The notes under the pieces are model-generated. The model was not told the origin of the DNA. It ran no database searches and saw only the letters and a program-made list of their open reading frames with translations. From positions 62,001 to 126,000 of the forward strand of contig NZ_BDAM01000007.1 in assembly GCF_001895045.1 (NCBI RefSeq): a stretch of 64,000 bases of DNA, in the 5' to 3' direction. This DNA is from Rhodococcus coprophilus NBRC 100603. Its GTDB lineage: Bacteria; Actinomycetota; Actinomycetes; Mycobacteriales; Mycobacteriaceae. Shown piece by piece: positions 8,147 to 17,911 of the stretch (the stretch's first letter is position 1; the number at the start of each line of letters is the position of its first letter). Made by a program: the position numbers and the translations under genes.

Positions 8147-10828
8147 CCAGATCCGGTCGCGGGACAGCGGTAGTTCGTGCGGCCGGACTCCGATGGCTCG
8201 CCTGATTGCATTGGCCAGCGCAGGTGCGACGGGATTGAACGGCGCCTCGCTCATGGACTTCGCGCCCATCGGACCGAGCGTGTCGTAGGTGTCCGCGAAG
8301 TACACCTCGGTACGGGGCACGTCCGCGTACTGCGGAATGTGATAGTTCCGCAGGGTCGAAGTCACGACGGTGCCGGCGGCGTCGGTGACGAGTTCCTCGT
8401 ACATGGCGGCCCCGATGGCCTGCGCGACACCACCTTCCACCTGTCCACGGCACTGCTCGGGGTTGACGACGGCGCCGGCGTCCGCGGCCTGCACCGACTG
8501 CAGTATCCGCACCTCGCCGGTGCCGGTGTCGACTGCGACGCGGAACCCCTGCACATTGAACGAGAGTGACCGGGGAAGTCCCCCGTGGCTGCCTTCCGCG
8601 CGCAGGGTCCCCCCGGCGGCCTCCAGCAGATCCGCGAACGACACCTCCGTACCGTTCACCTGCGCGACGTCGCTGGTGAACTCGACGTCGTCAGGCGATC
8701 CTCCTGCCAGTTCGGCCGCCCATTTCGCCATCTCCTCGCGCAGCGTTCCGGCAGCGGCCAGCAGAGCCTTGGCGGCGACGACGGTGCCCGACGATCCGTA
8801 CGCACCCGTATCGTGCGTCGTGACATCGGTGTCCGACTGTTCGACGCGGATCCGTTCCGGATCGGTCCCCAGCACGGACGCCGCGATCTGCGTGTGCACC
8901 GTGGTCGTGCCGTTGCCGAACTCCGCGGTGCCGACACGTGCGAGATACGTTCCGTCCGGGAGAAGTTCGATCGACGTGTCGGCGAAGTGCCCGCCCGGTG
9001 GGTTCGACGCGATCATCGCAAGTGCCATTCCCTCCCCGATCTGCCATCGGGGCCCGCTCGGTTCGGGAAGCCCTCGCCCACTCGACATCGCCGTGCGCAC
9101 GAGTTCGAGACACTGGTCGAGGCCGTAGCTGCCGAAACCCAGGTCGGCGCCCTCGGGGTGGGCGGCAACCAGTTCGTCGCCGGGCACCACCACGTTGCGT
9201 CGTCGCAGTTCGTACGGGTCGAGATCCAACCGGACGGCCAGTTCGTCCATGGCGGACTCGACCGCGAATATCACTTGTCCGAGACCGTAGCCCCGGAAGG
9301 CGCCGGAGGGCCGGTTGTTCGTGTAGACGGACCGGCCGTCGACTCGCTTGTTCGGGCACCGGTAGACCTCGACCGACTCGCCGCACCCGTGGAACATCAC
9401 GCTCGCCGAGTGGTTGCCGTAGGCGCCGCCGTCGTTGAGGACATCGATTGCCATGGCCGTGAGAATGCCCTCGGCATCGGCGGCCACCGTGACGTCGACC
9501 CGCATCGGATGTCGGCACGGCGCGACCGTGAGCTGGTCCGAGCGCGTGAACTCCCAGCGCACGGGACGGCCGGTGCGCAGGACGGCAGCCGCGACGACGT
9601 CCTCCACGAGCATTTCCTGTTTTCCGCCGAACCCGCCGCCGACGCGGGCGGTGAACACCCGGATGCGGTGCCGTTCGAGTCCGAAGATGTGACACAGTTC
9701 GTCGCGGACGAGGAACGGCACCTGGGTGGAACTGCGGATCACGAGGCGACCGTCGTCGTCGAGCCATCCGACGGCTCCGTGCGTTTCGAGATGGGTGTGC
9801 TGGACCCGCTGGGTCTGCCAGCGCCCTCGCACGACCGCCGCGGCCGCGGCGATCCCCGCTTCCACGTCACCGCATCCACCGTGCACCTCGCCGATGAGGT
9901 TGCGGGAGACGTCGGCGATCCGTGCTTGCGGGCCTTTGTCGCCGTGCAGCAGCGGGACGCCGGGGGAAGCGGCTTCGTCCGGATCGAGCACGAACGGCAG
10001 GATCTCGTATTCCACCTCGAGAAGCCGGCAAGCTTCCTGCGCCTGGGCTTCGGTCTCGGCGACCACCGCAGCGACCCGCTGACCGACGTATCGCAGGGTC
10101 CGGTCGAAGAGGTAGGTGTCGTCGGGGTCTTCTTCCCGGTTTTCGTGGCGCGCGGTCGAATAGGCGACTTCGGGTGCGTCGCGCCAGCACAGGACGGTGT
10201 GCACTCCCGGCAACTGTTCGGCCGCAGTGGTGTCGATCGTGACGATCCGGGCATGTGGGTGCGGACTGCCGAGTACCGCGATCTGGAGCACACCGTCGAC
10301 CACACTGTCGAACGTGTACGGTTCGGTGCCGGTGACGACGCGGGGACCGGCAGGCGCGGGATGTGAAGCGCCGAATTGCTTTCCGCACGACCGTTCGACG
10401 TTGGTGACACCGTGCAGCGCGTCGTCGATCGAGCGGTATCCGGTGCAGCGGCACAGGTTTCCCTTGAGTTTGCGCGGCAGGTCGTCGAGGTCGGATTCGG
10501 TGAAGGTGGATGCGGTGACGATCATGCCCGCGGTGCAGAATCCGCACTGGAATCCGGCCGCGTCGACGAACCGTCGCTGAAGGGGATGGAGTTCGTCGGG
10601 TGTACCCAAACCACTGACCGTGGTCACGGCACACCCCTCCGCCCGGGCCGCGGGATACACGCACGAGTGCACCGCCTCGCCGTCCACGAGCACCGAGCAC
10701 GCACCGCAGTCGCCGGTGTCGCAGCCCTTCTTGACCTCGAAGTGTTCGTGTTCCCGCAGCATCGTGCGAAGGCACTGTCCCGGTCGCGGCGCGGCGTCGA
10801 CCTCGCTGCCGTTGACTGTCAGCTTCAT
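8117..10828 (-). CDS. Xanthine dehydrogenase-type protein: fused [2Fe-2S] and molybdopterin subunits
   Basis: 903 residues, joining what are usually two subunits. Residues 1-155 are the iron-sulfur part (GCDTGDCGACSVLVDG, CGFCTAGMIV, CRCTGYRSI). After a short linker the molybdopterin part carries GGGFGGKQEM, AFRGYGLGQ and the catalytic-Glu region MGAKSMSEAPFNP. It is paired with the FAD subunit just upstream (ATGA overlap 10825-10828) and an 8-oxoguanine-deaminase-like gene, and PucR faces this unit. Xanthine or hypoxanthine oxidation to urate is therefore the likely role, feeding the urate oxidase genes at 19373-21185. It has no XdhC-type maturation factor nearby. Confidence 0.88.
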   Translation of the reverse strand: MKLTVNGSEVDAAPRPGQCLRTMLREHEHFEVKKGCDTGDCGACSVLVDGEAVHSCVYPAARAEGCAVTTVSGLGTPDELHPLQRRFVDAAGFQCGFCTAGMIVTASTFTESDLDDLPRKLKGNLCRCTGYRSIDDALHGVTNVERSCGKQFGASHPAPAGPRVVTGTEPYTFDSVVDGVLQIAVLGSPHPHARIVTIDTTAAEQLPGVHTVLCWRDAPEVAYSTARHENREEDPDDTYLFDRTLRYVGQRVAAVVAETEAQAQEACRLLEVEYEILPFVLDPDEAASPGVPLLHGDKGPQARIADVSRNLIGEVHGGCGDVEAGIAAAAAVVRGRWQTQRVQHTHLETHGAVGWLDDDGRLVIRSSTQVPFLVRDELCHIFGLERHRIRVFTARVGGGFGGKQEMLVEDVVAAAVLRTGRPVRWEFTRSDQLTVAPCRHPMRVDVTVAADAEGILTAMAIDVLNDGGAYGNHSASVMFHGCGESVEVYRCPNKRVDGRSVYTNNRPSGAFRGYGLGQVIFAVESAMDELAVRLDLDPYELRRRNVVVPGDELVAAHPEGADLGFGSYGLDQCLELVRTAMSSGRGLPEPSGPRWQIGEGMALAMIASNPPGGHFADTSIELLPDGTYLARVGTAEFGNGTTTVHTQIAASVLGTDPERIRVEQSDTDVTTHDTGAYGSSGTVVAAKALLAAAGTLREEMAKWAAELAGGSPDDVEFTSDVAQVNGTEVSFADLLEAAGGTLRAEGSHGGLPRSLSFNVQGFRVAVDTGTGEVRILQSVQAADAGAVVNPEQCRGQVEGGVAQAIGAAMYEELVTDAAGTVVTSTLRNYHIPQYADVPRTEVYFADTYDTLGPMGAKSMSEAPFNPVAPALANAIRRAIGVRPHELPLSRDRIWSLLPAPTGP

Positions 10829-11634
10829 GACAACTCCTCCCGGACTTCCTGCGCGAGAACCTGTGTGACCGCTCTACGCCAGCTCGGGGTGCCGTGGACG
10901 TCCGCGTAGTAGGCGTCGGCGGGTACGTGCGAGGCAAGTGCGGCTTCGAGGTCTGCCGGCGACGGGGCGCCGGGGAATCGCAATACGTAGGGGCGGGTCG
11001 TGGCGGCGGTGATCGACAAGGTGAACGCACCGTCGCTGTCGCGGCGGCCGATCACCACCGCACCGGAACGCCCGAGTGGGGAAAACGAGATCTTCCGCAT
11101 GGCGGTGCGCGAGTCGAGAAGGCGCGGTGCGATTCGGATGCTGCGGAGGATGTCTCCGTCACGGAGGATGTTCTCGCCCGCCCCGGTGACGAACTCCTCC
11201 ACCGGTACCCGCTTCTCGTCGCCGTCCCGGCTCCAGATCACCACGTCGGCGTCGAGCGCGACTGCCAGCGAGATCATTGCACCGGCAGGGAGCGACAGGC
11301 AGATGTTGCCACCGACCGTGGCGCGCTTCCAGATCTTCCACGAAGCGAGCAGGGCATCCGCACACTGCCGGAAAAGAGGTGCCGCAGTCCACGTTTCGGT
11401 ATCGGACAGTGCCGAGAGTTCCTCGACGGTGCACGTCGCAGCGATCTCGAGACCGGCGTCGCCGTGCAACGTCGCGGGCCAGTCCAATCCGGAGAGATCG
11501 ACGAGGCGCCTCAGGTGTGGTTGCGGCTCCGAGAACAACCACGTCCCGCCTCCGACGAACGCCGTACCCGGCCCCCAGGCGAGATCGTCCCGCGACCGCG
11601 CGACGGTGTAATCGGCCACCGTGTGCAGATCCAT
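10825..11634 (-). CDS. FAD-binding subunit of the xanthine dehydrogenase-type enzyme
   Basis: 269 residues from ATG 11634; the frame extends upstream but runs through the amidohydrolase gene and is not coding there. The FAD-binding fold shows GPGTAFVGGGTWLFSE near residue 20 and WKRATVGGNICLSLPAGAM near residue 105, followed by the CO_deh_flav C-terminal domain. It is translationally coupled to the fused Fe-S/Mo subunit. With that gene it forms a two-polypeptide version of the usual three-part hydroxylase. It begins 5 bp after the amidohydrolase stop, so all three are one operon. Confidence 0.9.
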   Translation of the reverse strand: MDLHTVADYTVARSRDDLAWGPGTAFVGGGTWLFSEPQPHLRRLVDLSGLDWPATLHGDAGLEIAATCTVEELSALSDTETWTAAPLFRQCADALLASWKIWKRATVGGNICLSLPAGAMISLAVALDADVVIWSRDGDEKRVPVEEFVTGAGENILRDGDILRSIRIAPRLLDSRTAMRKISFSPLGRSGAVVIGRRDSDGAFTLSITAATTRPYVLRFPGAPSPADLEAALASHVPADAYYADVHGTPSWRRAVTQVLAQEVREELS

Positions 11635-11639
11635 TGTCC

Positions 11640-13013
11640 TCACCCCGCTTTGGCGACGAGACGATCGTGCGCGCCGGCTACACCACGCGCGACGACCTCG
11701 GTGTCGACGGTGAGAACCCGGTCGTCGCGCACTACCTCCCGACCGTTCACAAGGAGCAGATCCAACGGTGGTTGCGACCCCAGGACGAGAGCCGCCACCG
11801 GATCCGCGATCCCCGAATGCGCGAGGGTGTCGAGCCGCCACAGAGCCATATCCGCGAGCTTGCCCACCTCGAGGGACCCGATCTCGTTCTCGCGCCCCAG
11901 CACCCGGGCACCACCGATGGTCGCGAGGGCGAGGCTCTGCCGGACCGTCATCGCACGGGGACCGCTGCGTGCCCGCGCGAACAGTGCCGCGTGATGGGCC
12001 TCCTCGAGCATGCAGCACGACTCGTTGCTTGCGGCGCCGTCGACACCGAGGCCCAACGGGACCCCGGCAGCGTAGAGATCCGCCGCGCGGGCGATGCCGG
12101 CACCGAGGCGCGCATTGGACGTCGGGCAGTGCGCCGCACCTGTTCCCGACGCGGCGAGCACCCCGATGTCGCGGTCGTCGAGATGCACCGCGTGGGCGTA
12201 CCAGACGTCCGGGCCCGTCCACCCGAGAGATTCCATGTACTCGACGGGCTTGCACCCGAACTTCTCCATGCAGAAGTCCTGCTCATCGAGGGTTTCCGCC
12301 AAGTGGGTATGCATCCGGACGCCGAGGTCGCGGGCGAGTACCGCCGACTGCTTCAGCAATTCACCCGTGACCGAGAACGGCGAGCAGGGCGCCAGCGCGA
12401 CCCGGAGCATCGAATCGAACGACGGGTCGTGCCACTGCCGGACGGCGTCCTGGCTTCCTGTGAGGATCGCGTCGAGATCCTCGACGATGTGATCCGGCGG
12501 CAGACCGCCCGCGCTCGCGCCGAGGTCCATCGACCCGCGGCACGGGTGGAACCGGATACCGACCTCTGCTGCGGCGGCGATCTCGGCCCCGAAGACATCA
12601 CCCCCGTCTCGCGGGACGACGTAGTGATGGTCGGTACTGGTCGTGCATCCCGTCTTCAGCAGATGCGCGAGGCCACCCGTCGCGGCCACGTGGACCATGT
12701 CGGCGTCGATGCCACCCCAGATCGGGTACAAGGTGGTCAGCCATTCGAACAGCGTGTGATCCACCGCCAGGCCGCGAGTGATCCATTGATACAGGTGATG
12801 GTGGGTATTGACGAGTCCGGGGGTGAGGAGGCATCCCGTGCCGTCCACGATCCGCGCGTCGTCGTACCCGACGGGTTCGCCGTCGCCGACGGCGACGATC
12901 CGGTTCCCTTCGACCACGACATGACCGCTGCGGTATTCGGCACGTCCTGCATCCATCGTGACCACGTGTGCACCGCGGATCACGGTGGGGCGGGTGGTGG
13001 GGCGAGTGTGCAC
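11640..13013 (-). CDS. 8-oxoguanine deaminase-like amidohydrolase
   Basis: 457 residues of the COG0402 metal-dependent amidohydrolase family (guanine deaminase/TrzN/8-oxoguanine deaminase). Metal and substrate ligands are visible in order: NTHHHLYQWITRG, the loop CTTSTDHHYV, MHTHLAETLDE, WYAHAVHLDD and GVDGAASNE. The long HLYQW segment and overall length match 8-oxoguanine deaminases better than guanine deaminases. It is first in an operon with xanthine-dehydrogenase-type subunits and divergent from PucR, so it probably produces urate from 8-oxoguanine or xanthine from guanine. Confidence 0.85.
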   Translation of the reverse strand: MHTRPTTRPTVIRGAHVVTMDAGRAEYRSGHVVVEGNRIVAVGDGEPVGYDDARIVDGTGCLLTPGLVNTHHHLYQWITRGLAVDHTLFEWLTTLYPIWGGIDADMVHVAATGGLAHLLKTGCTTSTDHHYVVPRDGGDVFGAEIAAAAEVGIRFHPCRGSMDLGASAGGLPPDHIVEDLDAILTGSQDAVRQWHDPSFDSMLRVALAPCSPFSVTGELLKQSAVLARDLGVRMHTHLAETLDEQDFCMEKFGCKPVEYMESLGWTGPDVWYAHAVHLDDRDIGVLAASGTGAAHCPTSNARLGAGIARAADLYAAGVPLGLGVDGAASNESCCMLEEAHHAALFARARSGPRAMTVRQSLALATIGGARVLGRENEIGSLEVGKLADMALWRLDTLAHSGIADPVAALVLGSQPPLDLLLVNGREVVRDDRVLTVDTEVVARGVAGAHDRLVAKAG

Positions 13014-13154
13014 GGTTGCTCCTCACGTAGGCGGACACCTACCAGTGAACTCCTGCTCGAGACGCAACACCCCGGGCACCGTGTACGAAACCGCAACGAA
13101 ATGACCGCTTCGTATTGTGCGATCGTCCAAAGATCGACGCACGGAGGTGGTGCA

Positions 13155-14663
13155 GTGCTTCTCCAGGATGTACTCGACGATGCCGAACTCGGGATCAGGG
13201 TCCTGCACGGCGACCGTGCGATGCTCGACCGTCCGGTGCTCCGGACGTGTACGACGGACATGCCCGATCCCACCCGGTATGTCAGCGCGGGGTCGCTGGT
13301 GTTCTCGGGGCTGGTGTGGCACAAGTCCGCCGAGGACTCCGACCTGTTCGTCAAGCACCTCGCGCGCATGGGCGTGACGGCTCTCGCCGCGGGAGAGGCG
13401 CTGCTGGGGGCGGTGCCCGACGACGTGGTGGCCGCGTGCATACGGCACCGTTTGCCGTTGGTCTCGGTTCCCGCCGACATGCCGTTCAGCCGGATCATCG
13501 AGCGCCTCACGGCACGCATGTCCGGTGCGCGGATGGACCGTCTGCAGAACGGGCTCGCGCGGCAGCGGCGTCTCCTCGAGGCGGTGGCCGACGGCCGCAG
13601 CATCGACGATCTACTCGCCCGCACCGCAAGTGAATTCGGTGCCGATGCTTGGCTGCTGACCGCTACCGGAGTATGTCTCGTAGGCGACGAGCACCTCGAC
13701 GAGGACACCGTGGACCACCTCGTAGAGTCGGCTTTGACGGCCGAGCGCCTTCCCCACACGACGGGCGACTACACCGTTCTCTCCGTGGGTGCCGGCCTGC
13801 GCGACCGCGCATCCTCGTGGTTGCTCGTGGTGCGGCACACCGGTCCTGGCCGTGCGGACTGCCTGGACGCGTTCGGCGAGCTTGCGGCAGTCGCCGCACT
13901 CGACCGTGTCCGTCGGGACGAGCGCAGGCGTTCCACGTGGGACACATGTGACGCCACCGGTGTCGTTGCCGGTGCGGCAACGGCTTTCGACGCATCGCGG
14001 AGGCTCGTCACGGTGGTCGCGCGCCGGGTGCCGGTCCATCCCCGAGCCGGGGTGGTGACCACCGATCGCCTGCATTCCCTTCGCGCCGTACTCTGCGACG
14101 CTCTTCCGGGAAGCGTCAGTGCTCTGGACGGAGACCGAGTGGTCCTGACCGTCGCCGGTGAGAACACCGACGTCGGGATGCTGCTCCGCCGGCGGCTGTC
14201 ACGCATCGTCCCGGCATCGGAGGGCACGGGCCTACGCATCGGAGTCAGCGCGACCTGCACACTCGGGTCGCTGGCCGGTGCGATCGCCACCGCAACCGCA
14301 CTGGCCGCGGACGACGGCGACCTTCCCGAGCCGGTATCGGTGCGCGTCGCCGCGATGGACTCGGCGGCAGAGTTGTTCTCGGCGGTTCCCGACCGGTTGC
14401 GTCACGATTTCGCACGACGCGTGCTGGGCCCGGTGCTCGATCACGACCTCTCGAACGACGGTGGGCTGCTTCCCACACTCGAGGTGTTTCTCGCATGCAG
14501 CGGTTCGTGGCGACGCACCGCGGACCGGATCCACGTGCACCTCAACACCGTCCGCTACCGAATCGGCAAGGTGGAGAAGCTCACCGGCCGGGATCTGTCC
14601 CGGCTGGACGACAAGCTGGACGTCTATCTCGCGCTCCGGTCGCTGCACATGCAGCAGTCCTAG
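13155..14663 (+). CDS. pucR: PucR-family purine catabolism regulator
   Basis: 502 residues from GTG 13155, which has GGAGG at 13143-13147. The frame is open far upstream but only as a shadow of the minus-strand genes. The N-terminal PucR domain (about 1-125, with VSAGSLVFSGLVWHKSAED) is a purine-catabolism sensory module. A central GAF-like region follows, and the C-terminal CdaR/HTH_30 helix-turn-helix ends in HLNTVRYRIGKVEKLTGRDL. It faces the deaminase-xanthine dehydrogenase operon across a 141-bp spacer, the standard position for its regulator. The stop shares bases with the idi stop on the opposite strand (CTAG at 14660-14663). Confidence 0.9.
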   Translation: MLLQDVLDDAELGIRVLHGDRAMLDRPVLRTCTTDMPDPTRYVSAGSLVFSGLVWHKSAEDSDLFVKHLARMGVTALAAGEALLGAVPDDVVAACIRHRLPLVSVPADMPFSRIIERLTARMSGARMDRLQNGLARQRRLLEAVADGRSIDDLLARTASEFGADAWLLTATGVCLVGDEHLDEDTVDHLVESALTAERLPHTTGDYTVLSVGAGLRDRASSWLLVVRHTGPGRADCLDAFGELAAVAALDRVRRDERRRSTWDTCDATGVVAGAATAFDASRRLVTVVARRVPVHPRAGVVTTDRLHSLRAVLCDALPGSVSALDGDRVVLTVAGENTDVGMLLRRRLSRIVPASEGTGLRIGVSATCTLGSLAGAIATATALAADDGDLPEPVSVRVAAMDSAAELFSAVPDRLRHDFARRVLGPVLDHDLSNDGGLLPTLEVFLACSGSWRRTADRIHVHLNTVRYRIGKVEKLTGRDLSRLDDKLDVYLALRSLHMQQS

Positions 14664-15268
14664 GCGGGGCTGTGGAGGTCCTCGTCCGGGCGATCGGGCG
14701 CGGCCAGGGGCAGATCGGTCACCGGTGCCACCGGCCAGAGCAGAGGGTCGGGCCCCAGCTTCCGCAACTGCTGCACCTGCTCCAAGCACCACGGCGACAC
14801 GTCACGGGTTCCGTTCACCACCGCATCCGCGAACGTCGTCCAATCCACCCATTCGACTCCGCACACCTCGTCCGGATCGGGAGCCGGGTGCGACCCGCGG
14901 TACAGAACCCGGTACACGGGACAGATCTCGTTCTCGACGATGCCGTTGTCCATCACCGCCCGATACCGAAAGAACGGCAGGACGATGCCGACGTCGTCGA
15001 TCTCGATGCCGAGTTCCTGGCCCAGCCGACGGTGGACGGCGAGTTCGAGTGGCTCGTCCGGCGCGGGGTGACCGCAACAACTGTTCGTCCAGACGCCGGG
15101 CCACGTCCGCTTCTCCAGGGCACGCCGCGTGATCAGCAGGTTTCCGTCCTGGTCGAAGACGTACGCCGAGAACGCGAGGTGCAGCGGTGTCGTCGCAGTG
15201 TGCACGCTGGCCTTCGGTTCGGTGCCGACGGCGCGGCCCGCATCGTCGAGCAGCACTACATGCTCCAT
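14660..15268 (-). CDS. idi: Isopentenyl-diphosphate delta-isomerase, type I
   Basis: 202 residues starting MEHVVLLDDAGRAVG at ATG 15268. It is a Nudix-fold isomerase with the active-site cysteine in TNSCCGHP, preceding His/Glu metal ligands in HLAFSAYVFD and the Nudix helix AVHRRLGQELGI. It interconverts IPP and DMAPP with Mg2+/Mn2+ in the cytosol and supplies the carotenoid genes that lie directly upstream on the same strand. The crtB stop is 44 bp before the idi start, so co-transcription is likely. The longer frame to 15367 overlaps crtB and was rejected. Confidence 0.95.
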   Translation of the reverse strand: MEHVVLLDDAGRAVGTEPKASVHTATTPLHLAFSAYVFDQDGNLLITRRALEKRTWPGVWTNSCCGHPAPDEPLELAVHRRLGQELGIEIDDVGIVLPFFRYRAVMDNGIVENEICPVYRVLYRGSHPAPDPDEVCGVEWVDWTTFADAVVNGTRDVSPWCLEQVQQLRKLGPDPLLWPVAPVTDLPLAAPDRPDEDLHSPA

Positions 15269-15312
15269 GGTGTTCCTGTCTGTCCGTTTCTCTGGGAGTG
15301 GCGGGCCGGTCA

Positions 15313-16284
15313 CTACGCCTGACCCACGCTCTTGGCCGTCTTCGCCCGGGTACGGAAGGTTGTCCATCCCGCCTCCGCCAAGCGTGGCGCAGCGACAGCG
15401 AGGCGACGCCGCCGGGAGACGCGGGCCCGTTGATGAAGTACGCGATATCCGCTGTCTTCCACCTCCCGGAGAATGTCGCGGTACAGCACGAACGCCGTGC
15501 GCATGCCCGGTCGCACCGGAGGGTCGAGCATGTCGATTCCGGGGTCGGCGGTGCGGTACACCGACCGGGTGTGCGCGATCAGGTGGGCGAGCGCACGTTC
15601 GAGCCGGGGATCGTTACGGCCCGTCGTCCGGCAGTATCGGAGCAGGTCCTCATCGACTCCGAAAGCTTCCAGATCGTATGTGGGCAGGTAGATCCGGTCT
15701 CGATCGAGATCCTCGCCCATGTCCCGGATGAAGTTCGTGAGCTGGAAAGCCTCCCCGAGCGCGGCAGCCGGGCCCGATGCCTCCTCGCGATCGACTTCGG
15801 TGCCGAGGATGGGAAGCATCTGCAAGCCGATCACCGCGGCCGATCCGTACATGTACTCCGACAACTCGTCCATCGTGCGGTACCGAGAGCGGAACATCGG
15901 CGTTCCCGGTATGTCCATCCTCATCGAATGGAGGAAGGCGTAGAAGTAATCGTGCGGAATATCGTATCGCGCAGTGGTATCCACGAGCGCTGCGAGCACG
16001 AGATCGGATCGGCTCCGTCCCAGAGGTCCTCCGGCGAAGGCGGATCGGATGTGTTCCTCGAACGCATCCACCGTCGCCGCGGCCGCACGATCCGAGCCGC
16101 CTTCGACGTCGACGACATCGTCGACCATCCGCGCGAATCCGTAGAGTGCGTGCACGCCTGCGCGTTTGGACGCCGGAAGGATTCGCGTCGCGAGAAAGTA
16201 CGTTTTCCCGTGCTGCTCGTTCAGTTCGCGGCACACACGATACGCCTCGTGGAGTCCGGGGTCGATCCCGGCGAGTTCACCCAT
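15313..16284 (-). CDS. crtB: Phytoene synthase
   Basis: 323 residues of the squalene/phytoene synthase family, which condenses two geranylgeranyl diphosphates to phytoene. The first Asp-rich motif is FARMVDDVVDVEG near residue 50, and the second is FIRDMGEDLDRDRIYLP near residue 188. YGSAAVIGLQM is the conserved substrate-pocket helix. The 3' end of the crtI gene overlaps its start by 8 bp, indicating coupled translation. The C-terminus is basic and rich in Arg. Confidence 0.93.
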   Translation of the reverse strand: MGELAGIDPGLHEAYRVCRELNEQHGKTYFLATRILPASKRAGVHALYGFARMVDDVVDVEGGSDRAAAATVDAFEEHIRSAFAGGPLGRSRSDLVLAALVDTTARYDIPHDYFYAFLHSMRMDIPGTPMFRSRYRTMDELSEYMYGSAAVIGLQMLPILGTEVDREEASGPAAALGEAFQLTNFIRDMGEDLDRDRIYLPTYDLEAFGVDEDLLRYCRTTGRNDPRLERALAHLIAHTRSVYRTADPGIDMLDPPVRPGMRTAFVLYRDILREVEDSGYRVLHQRARVSRRRRLAVAAPRLAEAGWTTFRTRAKTAKSVGQA

Positions 16285-17911
16285 GCTCTACTCCCTCGGA
16301 GAGTCCCGGCCGTGTGGCGGCAGGCTGCCGAGACCTCTCGTTCCCGGACGATCCGATTATCCTCTCGGCGGCCAGGCGCCCGGAGACGAGGACGGTCGGC
16401 ACCCCGACACCGGGTGTGGTACCCGACCCCGCCAGCACCACGTTGTCGACGCCCGCGACCATGTTCTTGCGCCGGAACGGGCCGGTCTGGCTGAAAACGT
16501 GCGCCGAGGAGAACGGGCTTCCGTCGAGCATGCCCTTCTCGAGCCAGGTTTGCGGAGTGTCGAGGTGATCGATCACCATCGCGGCGGTCAGCCCCCGGTA
16601 ACCACGCTGTTCGAGAACGATCTGGATTTCCCGCATGTAGGGGACGGCCCGGCGGTTCCAGTCGATGGGAGCGGACGCCAAGTTGGGACACGGTGCCAAC
16701 ACCGACACCGGCTCGCTCCGGACACCGTTTCGGACCATGTGCAGGGAGGGGTCGCTGACCGCCGGCCGGGTGATGAGCAAGGACGGGTCCTCCATCAACT
16801 GTCCACGCCCGCGTCCTGCAGTGATACGTGCGAACGTCTCGGCCCACTGCTCGCCGAAGTCGATCGTGTGATGCGAGGCGGAGGGCCACGACTGCGTGAC
16901 CTCGGTGGGAACCGTGCCGTGGAACACCACCGCGGACGGAGACACGACACCGTATCCACGCTTCTTGCCCCGGGCCGTCACGCCGGCCTGCTCCAGCAAC
17001 CCGTCGACGACCGGAAGGTCGGCCGTGAGCACCAGCGCGTCGCAGGGGAAGCGGCGGTCGTCCGTCGTCCGGACGGCCGTCGCTCGCTTGTTCCGGATTT
17101 CCAGTTCGGCGACTTCGGCGGAGGTGCACAACGCGCCGCCGTGCCGTGTCAGCGCGTCCGCCATCGCTTCCGCGATCGCGGACATTCCACCCGCGGGGAA
17201 ATAGACTCCGAGCGAGGTGTCCATGTGTGCGATGGCGCCGTACACGCCGAGCGCCTTCGACGGAGCAACGCCCGCGTAGAGGGACTGGAAAGTAAAGATC
17301 CGGCGTAGCCGGTCGTCCTCGACGAACGACGCGATCCGGGGGCCGAGCCGCCCGAAACCCCCGAGCAAGGCCAGTTTCACCGTGTCGCGCAGGGCTGCAC
17401 GCGACGCCACGAGGTCGAGCGGTGAATCGAAGTTCGAGGCGATGTAGCGATCGAACTCCGTGTCGAAGATCGTCTCCAGCCAGTCCCGCAGCCTGCGATA
17501 TCCATCCGCATCGCTTGGGCCACATACCCTTTCGATCTCCGCATACATGGTTGCGGGATCCGAGTGGACGTTCAGGGAAGTTCCGTCGGCGTAGCGGGCG
17601 TGATAGCTCGGAGAGAGCTTGCTCAGTTCGACTCTGGGAGTGGTGGTCGCGAACGACTCCCCGACGGCAGAAAGCGCGTCGGAGATGAGTTCCGGCATCG
17701 TGAGCACGCTGGCACCGTTGTCGATCCTGTACAGCGGCCGGCCTGCGTCGTCGAATACCGGGTAGGTACCCACCCGTCCACCGACCGTGCTGTCGCGCTC
17801 GAGGACGGTGACGCGCTTGCCCGCGCCGGCGAGATGCAACGCGGCGGCGAGACCGGAGAGGCCCGCTCCCACCACCACGACCGAGTCGACGTCACCGGGT
17901 ACCGACCTCAT
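16277..17911 (-). CDS. crtI: Phytoene desaturase
   Basis: 544 residues. The N-terminal dinucleotide-binding motif VVVVGAGLSGLAAALHLAGAG (residues 11-31) and the C-terminal AGSGTTPGVGVPTVLVSGRLAAE FAD signature identify a CrtI-type FAD-dependent phytoene desaturase, acting at the membrane on phytoene. Its start codon overlaps the stop of a 40-codon ORF (ATGA at 17908-17911), and its end overlaps crtB by 8 bp. Number of desaturation steps cannot be judged from sequence. Confidence 0.93.
   Translation of the reverse strand: MRSVPGDVDSVVVVGAGLSGLAAALHLAGAGKRVTVLERDSTVGGRVGTYPVFDDAGRPLYRIDNGASVLTMPELISDALSAVGESFATTTPRVELSKLSPSYHARYADGTSLNVHSDPATMYAEIERVCGPSDADGYRRLRDWLETIFDTEFDRYIASNFDSPLDLVASRAALRDTVKLALLGGFGRLGPRIASFVEDDRLRRIFTFQSLYAGVAPSKALGVYGAIAHMDTSLGVYFPAGGMSAIAEAMADALTRHGGALCTSAEVAELEIRNKRATAVRTTDDRRFPCDALVLTADLPVVDGLLEQAGVTARGKKRGYGVVSPSAVVFHGTVPTEVTQSWPSASHHTIDFGEQWAETFARITAGRGRGQLMEDPSLLITRPAVSDPSLHMVRNGVRSEPVSVLAPCPNLASAPIDWNRRAVPYMREIQIVLEQRGYRGLTAAMVIDHLDTPQTWLEKGMLDGSPFSSAHVFSQTGPFRRKNMVAGVDNVVLAGSGTTPGVGVPTVLVSGRLAAERIIGSSGNERSRQPAATRPGLSEGVEHG

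Noticed and set aside
8585-10366. 593-codon plus-strand frame inside the fused hydroxylase gene
   Set aside because: Mirror frame of an unambiguous enzyme with all Fe-S and Mo motifs on the minus strand.
11277-13154. Very long N-terminal extension of PucR
   Set aside because: It runs antisense through the FAD subunit and amidohydrolase genes; GTG 13155 has a good ribosome site and begins the PucR domain.
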